Assembly: GCA_910587665.1 (NCBI GenBank)
Contig: CAJUMZ010000005.1
Span: 62,001 to 126,000, forward strand
Length of the DNA stretch: 64,000 nt
Reading direction: 5' to 3'
From: an uncultured Muribaculum sp.
Lineage (GTDB): Bacteria; Bacteroidota; Bacteroidia; Bacteroidales; Muribaculaceae
The position numbers and the translations under genes are program-made. Shown here in pieces: positions 7,512 to 15,933 of the stretch. The notes beneath the pieces were generated by a model that was not told the origin of the DNA, searched no databases, and was given only the letters and a program-made list of their open reading frames with translations. The stretch's first letter is position 1, and every line of letters begins with the position of its first letter.

Positions 7512-8321
7512 TTATTCGTTTACGTATTTGCCGGCAATCTTCATGATGTTGTCGGCTTCCTTGCGGTTGTGGGTGTCGGGATAGTTGTTGATAAACGAGT
7601 AATATTCGTCGATCACTTCGCGGAAACGGTCAGCTTTCTTTTCCTCGACACTCTGTGCAGCCTCCTGATAGCGTGATTTCAGGATAAGCATTTCAAGCTC
7701 TTCCTTGTATTTTGAATACGGATATGCCTTTATTGCGTTGCGGGCCACTATCACCGCCGATTCATAATTGTTGCCCATGTAATTGCCGAGGTTGTAGTAA
7801 AGCTGGGCATTCTGAAGCTCTTTCAGCGTGAGCTTGTCCTGCAATTCGAAGATTGCGTTCTGTGCCACGGGCACTTTGTCGCTTTTAGGGAAATAGTCGA
7901 GAAACGCCTGCAGCTCCTCGATGGCCTTTATCGTTCCGCTTTGGTCAAGCTGTGGCTCGGGGGAGTCGAGATACCATCCGTATCCGGAATAGAATCGTGC
8001 CATCTCGGCATATTTGCCTTTAGGATATCGTGTGTAGTAGGTGTGGAAATAAGCCGATGAGTTGACATAATCTTTGTTTTCATATAGGCTTAATCCCAAC
8101 AGGTACAGTGATTCTTCCGCATTTCGGGTGCCTTTCATCGTTGCCACGATGTCTTGAAGCACTGTAGCCGCCTGAGTGTATTTCTTCTGGTCAAATGCCT
8201 TGCGCGCGTAGGCAAGCTTTGCCTCGTTGTCCGTGCTCTTGAGGATGCGGTTGTATTCGCCACACGATGACATCATGGAGAGCACCAGCAGAGATATTGT
8301 TATATAAATGTATTTACGCAT
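7512..8321 (-). CDS. bamD: Outer-membrane assembly lipoprotein BamD
   Basis: This 269-residue lipoprotein is part of the BAM complex that inserts beta-barrel proteins. The start at 8321 (MRKYIYITISLLVLSMMSSC) gives a lipobox ending at Cys20; the upstream extension of the frame has no signal features and crosses the promoter. TPR helices fill residues 35-250, with typical phrases AEESLYLLGLSLYENKDY and TYYTRYPKGKYAEMA. The TAACTTTG box at 8346-8353 lies 25 bp upstream. The family length of about 265-280 fits. Confidence 0.94.
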   Translation of the reverse strand: MRKYIYITISLLVLSMMSSCGEYNRILKSTDNEAKLAYARKAFDQKKYTQAATVLQDIVATMKGTRNAEESLYLLGLSLYENKDYVNSSAYFHTYYTRYPKGKYAEMARFYSGYGWYLDSPEPQLDQSGTIKAIEELQAFLDYFPKSDKVPVAQNAIFELQDKLTLKELQNAQLYYNLGNYMGNNYESAVIVARNAIKAYPYSKYKEELEMLILKSRYQEAAQSVEEKKADRFREVIDEYYSFINNYPDTHNRKEADNIMKIAGKYVNE

Positions 8322-8345
8322 ATATGCAATCGAATATTCAAGCTG

Positions 8346-8353
8346 CAAAGTTA
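8346..8353 (-). promoter_or_regulatory. Promoter -7 box of bamD-rpoZ
   Basis: Plus-strand CAAAGTTA reads TAACTTTG on the minus strand, 24 bp from the BamD start. Confidence 0.65.
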
Positions 8354-8468
8354 ATAATAAATCGTGTGATTTGATAAAAAACATTGGATTTTTTGACCTC
8401 AATGCTCTTTTAATTGGATTTGTGTGACAATTTTAGGCGTTTACAACCCTTATTTCGCCTTTTTTAAT

Positions 8469-8476
8469 TAATTTTG
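8469..8476 (+). promoter_or_regulatory. Promoter -7 box of the PASTA-rluD operon
   Basis: TAATTTTG followed by C, 59 bp before the GTG start. Confidence 0.6.
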
Positions 8477-8535
8477 CGCTTGATTGGTGGAGTGTTGCGC
8501 CTTGCAATACTTTCAATTAACTAAAAATTAACATA

Positions 8536-9174
8536 GTGGAAGAATCATCGAAGCAAAATAAAGGGAATTTTATAAAGAAACACCCGATACTGTTTAATTT
8601 TCTGCTGATAATACTTGCCGGTTGCGGTGTGATCTGGATTGCACTTATATGGCTTGATATATGGACCGACCATGGAAAGTATGAAGTAGTCCCTAACATG
8701 AAAGGACTTTCATATGAGCAGGCTGCTACGGCTTTGCGCACGGCAGGGCTTAATCCCGAGCTATCCGATTCGATATACGATGACAAGACTCGCCCCGGCA
8801 CTGTGTTGGAACAGTCGCCGCGTGCCAACACAAAGGTTAAGCCTAACCGTACGGTCTATCTTACCGTAAACGCTTTTACTCCTAAAATGATTTCCGTGCC
8901 TGATCTTGCCGATATGTCACTCCGTCAGGCGCGCTCTACCCTGGAGGGACTGGGCATAAAAAATATACGCGAGCAATATGTTGTAAGCGAATACCGGGAT
9001 CTGGTGCTTGCGGTCAAGTTCAACGGGATCATGCTTAAGCCGGGTGCCCGCATACCCGCTTCGGCGACAGTGACGCTTGAGGTGGGCGAAGGGATTGCCA
9101 ATGAGGAGGACAGCATTGCCGTCGCTGAGGCTATTCTTGGTGACGAAGAAGCGGCTGAGCTTGATATCAACTGA
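8536..9174 (+). CDS. PASTA-domain membrane protein
   Basis: This 212-residue protein uses a GTG start. A short cytoplasmic N-terminus precedes one membrane helix (about 17-38, ILFNFLLIILAGCGVIWIAL). Two PASTA modules follow outside the membrane (about 50-113, from YEVVPNMKGLSYEQAATALR, and 118-183, from MISVPDLADMSLRQARSTL), then an acidic tail. PASTA modules bind peptidoglycan or lipid II fragments in serine kinases and penicillin-binding proteins; here there is no kinase or transpeptidase domain. It precedes rluD with a 23-bp gap, an arrangement seen across Bacteroidales. A role in cell-wall sensing is inferred only from the modules. Confidence 0.9.
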   Translation: MEESSKQNKGNFIKKHPILFNFLLIILAGCGVIWIALIWLDIWTDHGKYEVVPNMKGLSYEQAATALRTAGLNPELSDSIYDDKTRPGTVLEQSPRANTKVKPNRTVYLTVNAFTPKMISVPDLADMSLRQARSTLEGLGIKNIREQYVVSEYRDLVLAVKFNGIMLKPGARIPASATVTLEVGEGIANEEDSIAVAEAILGDEEAAELDIN

Positions 9175-9197
9175 TTAACAAAGCCTGATTTGTCGTG

Positions 9198-10295
9198 ATG
9201 GAAGAGGATATTTACATGCCTGACAGCAAGCTTTATGAAGGGGCGCCTGACGATCTTGCATCAATTGATGATGAAGATGACGCCGAGGACGACGGAACCG
9301 GTCTATATGAACATTTCCGGTTTGTCGCCGATAAGGGACAGCAGCTGCTGAGGGTCGACAAGTTTCTCGTGGCGCGTCTTGAAAAATCCTCGCGCAATAG
9401 GGTGCAGCAGGCTGCTGACGCCGGATGTATTCTCGTCAACGGGAAGCCGGTCAAGTCAAATTACCGAGTGAAGCCGCTCGATGTAGTGACGGTGGTAATG
9501 GACAGGCCGCGCTATGAGCTTGAGATAATCGCGGAGGATATTCCGCTTGACATAGTGTATGAGGATGAGCACTTGCTTGTGGTCAACAAGCCTGCCGGTT
9601 TGGTTGTGCACCCCGGTCACGGCAACTACCACGGTACGCTCGTCAATGCTCTTGCCTATCACTTCAAGGATAATCCCGACTACGATGTAAATGACCCGCG
9701 TATGGGGCTTGTTCATCGTATTGATAAGGATACATCGGGGCTTCTTGTTGTGGCCAAGACCCCTGATGCCAAGACCCATCTCGGCAGGCAGTTTTTTGAC
9801 AAGACTACCAAGCGGGAGTATGTCGCAGTGGTGTGGGGGCGTCCCTCGCCTCCCGACGGGAGAATAGAGGGGAATATAGGCAGAAGTCCCAAGGACAGGT
9901 TGCAGATGGCGGTGTTCCCCGACGGAGAGCAGGGAAAGCATGCAGTGACGCATTATTCGACAATAGAGCCGCTTGGCTATGTCTCGGTGGTTAAATGCGT
10001 GCTTGAGACAGGGCGCACCCATCAGATACGAGTCCATATGAAGCATATCGGACACCCGCTGTTCAATGATGCGCGTTATGGCGGCGATGTCGTGTTGCGA
10101 GGCACTACTTCGGCAAAATACCGTCAGTTTATATCCAACTGTTTTGCCGCATGTCCACGGCAGGCTCTTCATGCAAGGACTCTCGGTTTTGTCCATCCCG
10201 CCACAGGAGAGGAAATGTTTTTCAGCGCTCCGATTCCCGATGACATGACCGGGCTGATCGAGCGATGGCGAAAATATAATATTACCGAATTATAA
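9198..10295 (+). CDS. rluD: Ribosomal large-subunit pseudouridine synthase (RluD type)
   Basis: This 365-residue enzyme converts specific uridines of 23S rRNA to pseudouridine. An acidic N-terminal extension (1-45) is followed by an S4 RNA-binding domain (about 55-100, LRVDKFLVARLEKSSRNRVQ) and the RluA catalytic domain. The catalytic Asp sits in the signature GLVHRIDKDTSGLLVVAK. C-terminal motifs ETGRTHQIRVHMKHIGHP and RQALHARTLGF complete the family. The ATG at 9198 is preferred to the GTG one codon earlier. It is probably cotranscribed with the PASTA gene. RluD is the likely subtype from length and S4 domain, but RluC cannot be excluded. Confidence 0.92.
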   Translation: MEEDIYMPDSKLYEGAPDDLASIDDEDDAEDDGTGLYEHFRFVADKGQQLLRVDKFLVARLEKSSRNRVQQAADAGCILVNGKPVKSNYRVKPLDVVTVVMDRPRYELEIIAEDIPLDIVYEDEHLLVVNKPAGLVVHPGHGNYHGTLVNALAYHFKDNPDYDVNDPRMGLVHRIDKDTSGLLVVAKTPDAKTHLGRQFFDKTTKREYVAVVWGRPSPPDGRIEGNIGRSPKDRLQMAVFPDGEQGKHAVTHYSTIEPLGYVSVVKCVLETGRTHQIRVHMKHIGHPLFNDARYGGDVVLRGTTSAKYRQFISNCFAACPRQALHARTLGFVHPATGEEMFFSAPIPDDMTGLIERWRKYNITEL

Positions 10296-10376
10296 ATAAT
10301 CGTAAAGATACTTCGGTAAAGGTTAACCAATCAGATTTAATTGTTATCTTAGAAACACTGAAAAATAAATATAGTT

Positions 10377-11564
10377 ATGACACAGGATCCACGACCATTT
10401 GAGGACATAGCTCCTTATCCGGACAGCATTTTTCATGAAAAGATGCAGCATCTTGTAAAAGAGCCGGGATTTGAACATGCCGTAAAATGGGTATTGCCCC
10501 AGGTTGACTATAAGGAGATGTGCAATGATCTCCTTCAGGTAAAAGATAAGGATACTTTCCAGCATAAGATAATGTGGCCGTTTCTTGAGATGCTTGCCTC
10601 AAAGACAACGTCGGGACTGACCATAGAAGGCATAGAGCGCATAGACCCGGCAAATGCCTACACATTTATCACCAATCATCGTGACATAGTGCTCGACACT
10701 TCGTTTCTGAACCTTTGTTTCCTGCGTGCCGGGTATCCTACCACGCAGGTGGCTATAGGCAATAATTTGCTGATATATGAGTGGATCAGTGACCTTGTAA
10801 GGCTTAACAAAAGTTTTATCGTGAAGCGTGACTTGCCTAAGGTAAAGGCGTTGGAGGCTGCAAAAGAGCTGTCGGGCTACATACATCATACCGTTGGCGA
10901 GGAAAAACAGTCGGTGTGGATTGCCGAGCGGCAGGGCAGGAGCAAGGATTCAAGCGACCTCGCACAGGACTCCCTCATAAAGATGCTTGGTCTTGCCGGC
11001 GACGGTGAGTTCCGCGATAATCTCAAGGAAATCAATCTCCTTCCGGTCTCGATTTCTTATGAATATGACCCCAATGATTATCTAAAGGCCCGTGAATTTC
11101 TGTTGCGCCGCAATGATCCCGACTTTAAGAAGACCCAGCGCGACGACTTGTTTGCGATGGAGACCGGGCTTCTGCAGCCCAAGGGAAGGGTGCATTTCTG
11201 TGTTGGCTCGCAGATAAATCCGTATATAGACCGTATACCCGATGATGCCGACAAGAGTCAGGTGGCGCGCGATGTGTGCCATATCGTGGATTGTCAGATA
11301 CATTCCGGATATATGATTTTCCCGATCAACTATATCGCTTTTGACAAGCTCTGTACCACCCGGCAGTTTGCCGACAAGTATACAGCCCAGGAGGAAATGG
11401 AGTTTGAACGCTACATATTGACTCAGCTTGAAAAAGTGGATGTGCCTGAACTAACCGAAGAGGATAAGGGTTTCTTATATGAGATGATGCTTACAATGTA
11501 TGCAAATCCTCTAAAAAACAAGATTTCTGCTGAGAGTTGCGAGCAGACTATCTGCCGCAATTAA
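10377..11564 (+). CDS. 1-acylglycerol-3-phosphate acyltransferase-like protein (PlsC/PlsB fold)
   Basis: This 395-residue protein has an acyltransferase core with the sequence FITNHRDIVLDTSFLN at about 93-108. In standard PlsC/PlsB the block I motif is HX4D; here the aspartates sit two and six residues after the histidine. Block II (LNKSFIVKRD), block III (WIAERQGRSKDSSD) and block IV (LPVSISYEYDP) are recognisable. It would acylate a glycerophosphate or other lipid acceptor at the inner membrane. No membrane helix is obvious. It starts a co-directional run with the metallophosphoesterase, tex and folK. The exact acyl acceptor is not known. Confidence 0.82.
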   Translation: MTQDPRPFEDIAPYPDSIFHEKMQHLVKEPGFEHAVKWVLPQVDYKEMCNDLLQVKDKDTFQHKIMWPFLEMLASKTTSGLTIEGIERIDPANAYTFITNHRDIVLDTSFLNLCFLRAGYPTTQVAIGNNLLIYEWISDLVRLNKSFIVKRDLPKVKALEAAKELSGYIHHTVGEEKQSVWIAERQGRSKDSSDLAQDSLIKMLGLAGDGEFRDNLKEINLLPVSISYEYDPNDYLKAREFLLRRNDPDFKKTQRDDLFAMETGLLQPKGRVHFCVGSQINPYIDRIPDDADKSQVARDVCHIVDCQIHSGYMIFPINYIAFDKLCTTRQFADKYTAQEEMEFERYILTQLEKVDVPELTEEDKGFLYEMMLTMYANPLKNKISAESCEQTICRN

Positions 11565-11585
11565 GTATATGATTGAAACGATACT

Positions 11586-12779
11586 ATGAGGTTGCCGCTT
11601 CTGACTATGATCCTTCTTATGGTAGTCAACGTGTTTGTCGACTACTATATATGGCGGCGTATCACCGCGGTTGCGCGACGCCGGTTTTGGGGTGTCGCAT
11701 ATGCCTGGAGTTCTTTGTTGTGCCTGTTGTTTTTAGTGGTTGCGGTGAGTTTGCCGCGACGTAGCGGGAGTGATGAAGTGCTTTTGTGTATAATGTGGAT
11801 GCTTTATGCCTACTTCACTATATATATACCCAAGTATCTTTTTTGCATAGTAAGTTTTATCGATTATCTACCGCGGCTTTGGCATCGCAGGCGATGGAAG
11901 GCGGCGTCAGTCACCGGGGCAGTACTTGCGGTAGCCTTGTTTGTCGTAATGTGGTGGGCGGCTCTTGTCAACCGCACGTCATATCAAGTTAAATATGTAG
12001 AGGTTGGGTTTGAGGATCTTCCTGAAAAGTTTGACGGCTATCGCATAGCGCAATTTTCCGATTTTCATGTCGGCACTTATGGTCGTGACACTTCTTTTGT
12101 AAGTGAGATTGTTGACGTGCTTAACGGTCAGGGTGTTGACGCCATAATGTTTACCGGCGATATCGTGAACAGGCGTACTGAAGAGCTTGTACCGTTTGTC
12201 AATACTCTTTCCCGCCTTAGCGCGCCGGATGGTGTGTATTCCATATTAGGCAATCATGACTATGGTGATTACTGCGATTGGAAAAGCGATGCGGACAAGC
12301 GTGATAATATGAGCCTTATGTGTCGTCTGCAAGGTGATATGGGTTGGAGGCTGCTTAATAATGACACTGAATTCATACGTCGTGACGGTGATTCCATCGC
12401 TGTTATAGGGGTGGAAAACTGGGGCGATCCTCCTTTCACCGTCTATGGTGACCTTTCCAAGGCCTATCCGCAACAGAGCGACAGTACGTTCAAGATATTG
12501 CTTACCCACAATCCGGCTCATTGGACTGAGACAATCGCCGACAATGACACTGTAAACATAGGACTCGCATTGTCAGGCCACACTCACGCGATGCAGATGG
12601 AGGTCGGTGGAGTGTCGCCTGCCGTGTGGCGCTATCCGACATGGGGTGGACTGTATAATGACAATTCCGGGCATCGGAAACTTTATGTGAACATAGGTAT
12701 AGGCACCGTCGCGATACCCGCGCGTATCGGCGCTACACCTGAAATCACGGTATTTACACTTAAAAAGACTCATAAATAA
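11586..12779 (+). CDS. Membrane-anchored metallophosphoesterase
   Basis: This 397-residue protein has four hydrophobic segments in the first 140 residues and then a calcineurin-type phosphoesterase domain. Metal-binding motifs appear in order: DFHVG (about 157), FTGDIVNR (about 183), GNHDYGDY (about 221), LTHNPAHW (about 303) and SGHTHAMQ (about 325). This is the YkuE/YaeI-like arrangement linked in some bacteria to UDP-diacylglucosamine or other phosphodiesters. It begins 21 bp after the acyltransferase gene, so a lipid-related substrate is plausible but unproven. The start is the first ATG giving the complete first helix. Confidence 0.87.
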   Translation: MRLPLLTMILLMVVNVFVDYYIWRRITAVARRRFWGVAYAWSSLLCLLFLVVAVSLPRRSGSDEVLLCIMWMLYAYFTIYIPKYLFCIVSFIDYLPRLWHRRRWKAASVTGAVLAVALFVVMWWAALVNRTSYQVKYVEVGFEDLPEKFDGYRIAQFSDFHVGTYGRDTSFVSEIVDVLNGQGVDAIMFTGDIVNRRTEELVPFVNTLSRLSAPDGVYSILGNHDYGDYCDWKSDADKRDNMSLMCRLQGDMGWRLLNNDTEFIRRDGDSIAVIGVENWGDPPFTVYGDLSKAYPQQSDSTFKILLTHNPAHWTETIADNDTVNIGLALSGHTHAMQMEVGGVSPAVWRYPTWGGLYNDNSGHRKLYVNIGIGTVAIPARIGATPEITVFTLKKTHK

Positions 12780-12806
12780 AATACATTTTTTCTTCTTCCA
12801 TACAAC

Positions 12807-14948
12807 ATGAGCAGTGAGCTTTTTTCTATTATCGCAGGAGAGATGAACATCCTCCGTAAGCAGGTTTCGGCTACCGTAAAACTTCTTGATGATGGTGCCA
12901 CAATCCCGTTTATAAGCCGTTATCGCAAGGAGGCAACCGGAGGTCTTGATGAGGTGGCCGTCCATAATATTCAGCTTCGGTATGAGGCTTTAGTCGCGCT
13001 TGCGAAGAGGAAAGAGATGATACTCGATACAATAAAAGAGCAGGGAAAGCTTACCCCGGAACTGCAGAAAAAGATAGAGGAGTCGATCGACCCCTCGGTG
13101 ATAGAGGATCTTTACATGCCGTATAAGCCGCGTCGACGCACCCGTGCCGCCATTGCCGTTGAGAAAGGTCTCGAACCTCTCGCCAGAATGATAATGGCAC
13201 AGAATCTTGACAATGTGTCAAAGGCGGCAAAAAAGTTTGTCAAGGGTGAGGTAGCCGATGAAAAAGATGCCATATCGGGCGCGCAGGACATCATCGCCGA
13301 GTGGATGAGCGAGAGCGAGAAAGCCCGCTCGATAGTTAGGTCGCGTTATCAGAGAAATGCCGTTCTTTCTGCAAAGGCTGTGGCGGGAAAGGAAGAAGAG
13401 GGAAGCAATTATAAGAATTATTTCGGCTTCAGCAGTCCGTTGCGGTTGGTGACTTCTCATCGGCTGCTTGCCATACTTCGTGGCGAGTCGGAGGGCTTTT
13501 TGAAGGTGAATTTGTCGATTGATGATGATGAGATGATCGACCGCCTTTCGCGTATGTTTGTGAAACTCGGGGCAAGCGATGAGTCGGCATCATTGATAAA
13601 GTCAACGGTTAAGGACAGTTATCGGCGACTGATACGCCCGTCGATTGAGGGTGAGGTGATGTCTATCGCCAAGGCTAAAGCCGATGACGGGGCGATTTCG
13701 ATGTTTGCCGACAATGTGCGCCAGCTGCTTCTTGCTCCTCCGTTGGGACACAAGCGTGTGCTTGCAATAGATCCCGGATTCCGTACCGGGTGTAAGGTTG
13801 TGTGTCTTGACGAGCAAGGCAATCTGCTTCACACGGAGGTAATATATCCCAATCCGCCACAAAGCGATTTTCACGGATCGGCGTTCAAGGTGAGCCGTCT
13901 TGTGGAGTCTTACAGGATCGATGCTATAGCCGTGGGCAACGGTACGGCAAGCCGTGAGACCGAGAAATTTCTGTCATCAATACGCTATCCTCGTAAGATA
14001 CAGGTATTTGTTGTCAGCGAGAATGGCGCGTCGGTCTACTCGGCGTCAAAAATAGCGCGTGACGAGTTCCCGGATTATGATGTTACGGTGCGTGGTGCCG
14101 TTTCTATAGGCCGACGCCTGATTGATCCGCTTGCCGAGCTTGTAAAGATAGAGCCGAAGTCAATCGGTGTCGGGCAATATCAGCATGATGTAGACCAAGG
14201 CAAGCTTAAAGAGGCTTTGAATTATACGGTTGAGAGCTGTGTCAATTCTGTAGGTGTAAATGTCAATACCGCTTCACGTGAGCTGTTGTCTTATGTGTCG
14301 GGAATTGGACCTGCCCTTGCATCCAATATCGTGACTTATCGTGCCGAGCATGGTGATTTCGGTTGCCGTGAGGAGTTGCTTGATGTGCCGAGGATGGGAG
14401 AGAAAGCTTACCAGCAATGTGCCGGATTCTTGCGTATACCCGATGGGGAGAATATTCTTGACAACACGGCGGTGCATCCGGAGCGTTATGAGCTTATCGC
14501 CCGCATAGCCGCTGACAATAAGTGCACTGTCGACCGCCTGGTCAAAGACCCTAGGCTGCTGCATGAGCTTGATCTTACGCCCTATGTCGACAAGACTGTG
14601 GGATTGCCTACTTTGACCGATATCGTGCTTGAGCTTGAGAAACCGGGCAGGGATCCGCGCGCCAAGGTGGAAGTAATGGAGTTTGACGACAAGGTGCGTG
14701 ACATAAGGGACCTTTCGGTGGGAATGGAGCTTAACGGCATAGTCAATAATATCACCGCGTTCGGATGTTTTGTCGATCTCGGACTGCATGAAAACGGACT
14801 TGTGCATATTTCCCAACTGTGTGACCGCTTTGTGTCTAATCCGGCTGAGGTGGTGTCGCTTCATCAGCATGTCAGGGTGAAAGTCATTGACATCGATTAT
14901 GAGCGTGGTCGTATCGCTCTGACGATGAAAGGCATCGGGCAGGGATGA
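12807..14948 (+). CDS. tex: Tex-family RNA-binding transcription accessory protein
   Basis: This 713-residue protein has all Tex domains: an N-terminal helix-turn-helix region (PFISRYRKEATGGLDE near 30), a YqgF-like RNase H fold (VLAIDPGFRTGCKVVCLD near 315), a double helix-hairpin-helix (VNTASRELLSYVSGIGPALA and DVPRMGEKAYQQCAGF, about 483-545), and a C-terminal S1 domain (about 635-705, GMELNGIVNNITAFGCFVDL). It binds RNA and single-stranded nucleic acid with transcription-linked roles. The YqgF site lacks proof of catalysis, as in other Tex proteins. Its stop overlaps the folK start. Confidence 0.95.
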   Translation: MSSELFSIIAGEMNILRKQVSATVKLLDDGATIPFISRYRKEATGGLDEVAVHNIQLRYEALVALAKRKEMILDTIKEQGKLTPELQKKIEESIDPSVIEDLYMPYKPRRRTRAAIAVEKGLEPLARMIMAQNLDNVSKAAKKFVKGEVADEKDAISGAQDIIAEWMSESEKARSIVRSRYQRNAVLSAKAVAGKEEEGSNYKNYFGFSSPLRLVTSHRLLAILRGESEGFLKVNLSIDDDEMIDRLSRMFVKLGASDESASLIKSTVKDSYRRLIRPSIEGEVMSIAKAKADDGAISMFADNVRQLLLAPPLGHKRVLAIDPGFRTGCKVVCLDEQGNLLHTEVIYPNPPQSDFHGSAFKVSRLVESYRIDAIAVGNGTASRETEKFLSSIRYPRKIQVFVVSENGASVYSASKIARDEFPDYDVTVRGAVSIGRRLIDPLAELVKIEPKSIGVGQYQHDVDQGKLKEALNYTVESCVNSVGVNVNTASRELLSYVSGIGPALASNIVTYRAEHGDFGCREELLDVPRMGEKAYQQCAGFLRIPDGENILDNTAVHPERYELIARIAADNKCTVDRLVKDPRLLHELDLTPYVDKTVGLPTLTDIVLELEKPGRDPRAKVEVMEFDDKVRDIRDLSVGMELNGIVNNITAFGCFVDLGLHENGLVHISQLCDRFVSNPAEVVSLHQHVRVKVIDIDYERGRIALTMKGIGQG

Positions 14949-15322
14949 ATAAAGTCATTGTAAGCATAGGCAGCAACTCTCCTGACCGTGGTGCCCGCAT
15001 GGATGCCGCTGTAAGCCGGCTCTGTGAAGTGCTTTCGGAATGCCGGGTGTCGGATATATACGAGACCCCGGAATATAGCGGTCGGTATCCTGCTTATTAT
15101 AATTGTGTAGCTGAAGGATTGACTTCCCTTGATGTCAAGTGTCTTGAATCTCTGATGAAGGATTATGAAAGGAGTGCCGGAAGGAGCGCCGAGTCAAAAC
15201 TTACAGGCATTGTGCCGATCGACCTTGATGTTGTAGAGTATGGTGGAGAGATTCTAAGGCCGGTGGAGTTTGACCGTGAATATTTTGCGATCGGCTACAG
15301 GCAGCTTCACGATAAAGAGTAA
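14945..15322 (+). CDS. folK: Hydroxymethyldihydropterin pyrophosphokinase, reduced form
   Basis: At 125 residues this is shorter than the usual 155-165. The N-terminal half is a clear HPPK: VIVSIGSNSPDRGARM (4-19), VSDIYETPEYSG and YNCVAEGLT. The metal-binding aspartates are kept in VPIDLDVVEYGG. However, the arginine-rich loop before it (RWGPRTLDLD in the Escherichia coli enzyme) is reduced to KLTGIVPIDLD, and the C-terminal RPF/HP segment is missing. The gene overlaps tex by four bases (ATGA). It probably transfers pyrophosphate from ATP to 6-hydroxymethyldihydropterin in folate synthesis, but the loss of loop residues makes full activity uncertain. Confidence 0.82.
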   Translation: MNKVIVSIGSNSPDRGARMDAAVSRLCEVLSECRVSDIYETPEYSGRYPAYYNCVAEGLTSLDVKCLESLMKDYERSAGRSAESKLTGIVPIDLDVVEYGGEILRPVEFDREYFAIGYRQLHDKE

Positions 15323-15327
15323 GCGAC

Positions 15328-15933
15328 TTACTCTTCTGACTCCCAATATTCGTCGGGGATATCCACCTCGATTATCTGTATGGTGCGCTCCGCCATGCGG
15401 TAAAACAGTCCGAGTATACGGTCGGAATAATGCCTGTTTGCCGCCCATCTGCCGTTTAGCTCTTCCCATGTTGATGCCGATCCGCGTCTTACATATGAGA
15501 ACCGAGGATCTATAATAGTCTCTCCCTCTGGCAGGTCATCGTTGCTCCCATAGGCAAACAGGTGCTGAATTTGTGCCGTCACCCCCGCTTCGATGCTGTC
15601 AAAGGCATGACCGCGCTCTTTGTTGGCTGTAACTCCAAGCCCGCAAAAATTATATTGGTCGTAAGTGACCGCCGTGTTGTCGGAAAAACGAAACCATCCC
15701 GTCTCAAGAATTGCCTGACACAGGGCGATGTCACCTCTCACGCCATATTTTTTGCCGATATGGTAATATGCTTCGGCGATTTCTCGCGGAAAAGTCTTGT
15801 TGTGGTTTTTTACAAACTCGTACATCCTGTCGATGCTTACTTCAACATCGCCACAGATAGGCGTGGCCGCCTTGGTATGGACACCAAGCGACAATGCGAT
15901 GGCAACGATAAGCGCAACGACAATTCTCTCCAT
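15328..15933 (-). CDS. Secreted glucosaminidase (FlgJ/LytG-type muramidase domain)
   Basis: This 201-residue protein has a signal peptide (MERIVVALIVAIALSLGVHTKA) and one glucosaminidase domain. The catalytic glutamate lies in the helix ALCQAILETGWFRFS. Typical later motifs are YNFCGLGVT and FDSIEAGVTAQIQHLFAYG. It cleaves glycan strands of peptidoglycan in the periplasm. Its ATG shares one base with the stop of the upstream ligase gene (TAATG), giving close coupling. The C-terminal tail (IEVDIPDEYWESEE) is acidic and has no cell-wall-binding module. Confidence 0.88.
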   Translation of the reverse strand: MERIVVALIVAIALSLGVHTKAATPICGDVEVSIDRMYEFVKNHNKTFPREIAEAYYHIGKKYGVRGDIALCQAILETGWFRFSDNTAVTYDQYNFCGLGVTANKERGHAFDSIEAGVTAQIQHLFAYGSNDDLPEGETIIDPRFSYVRRGSASTWEELNGRWAANRHYSDRILGLFYRMAERTIQIIEVDIPDEYWESEE

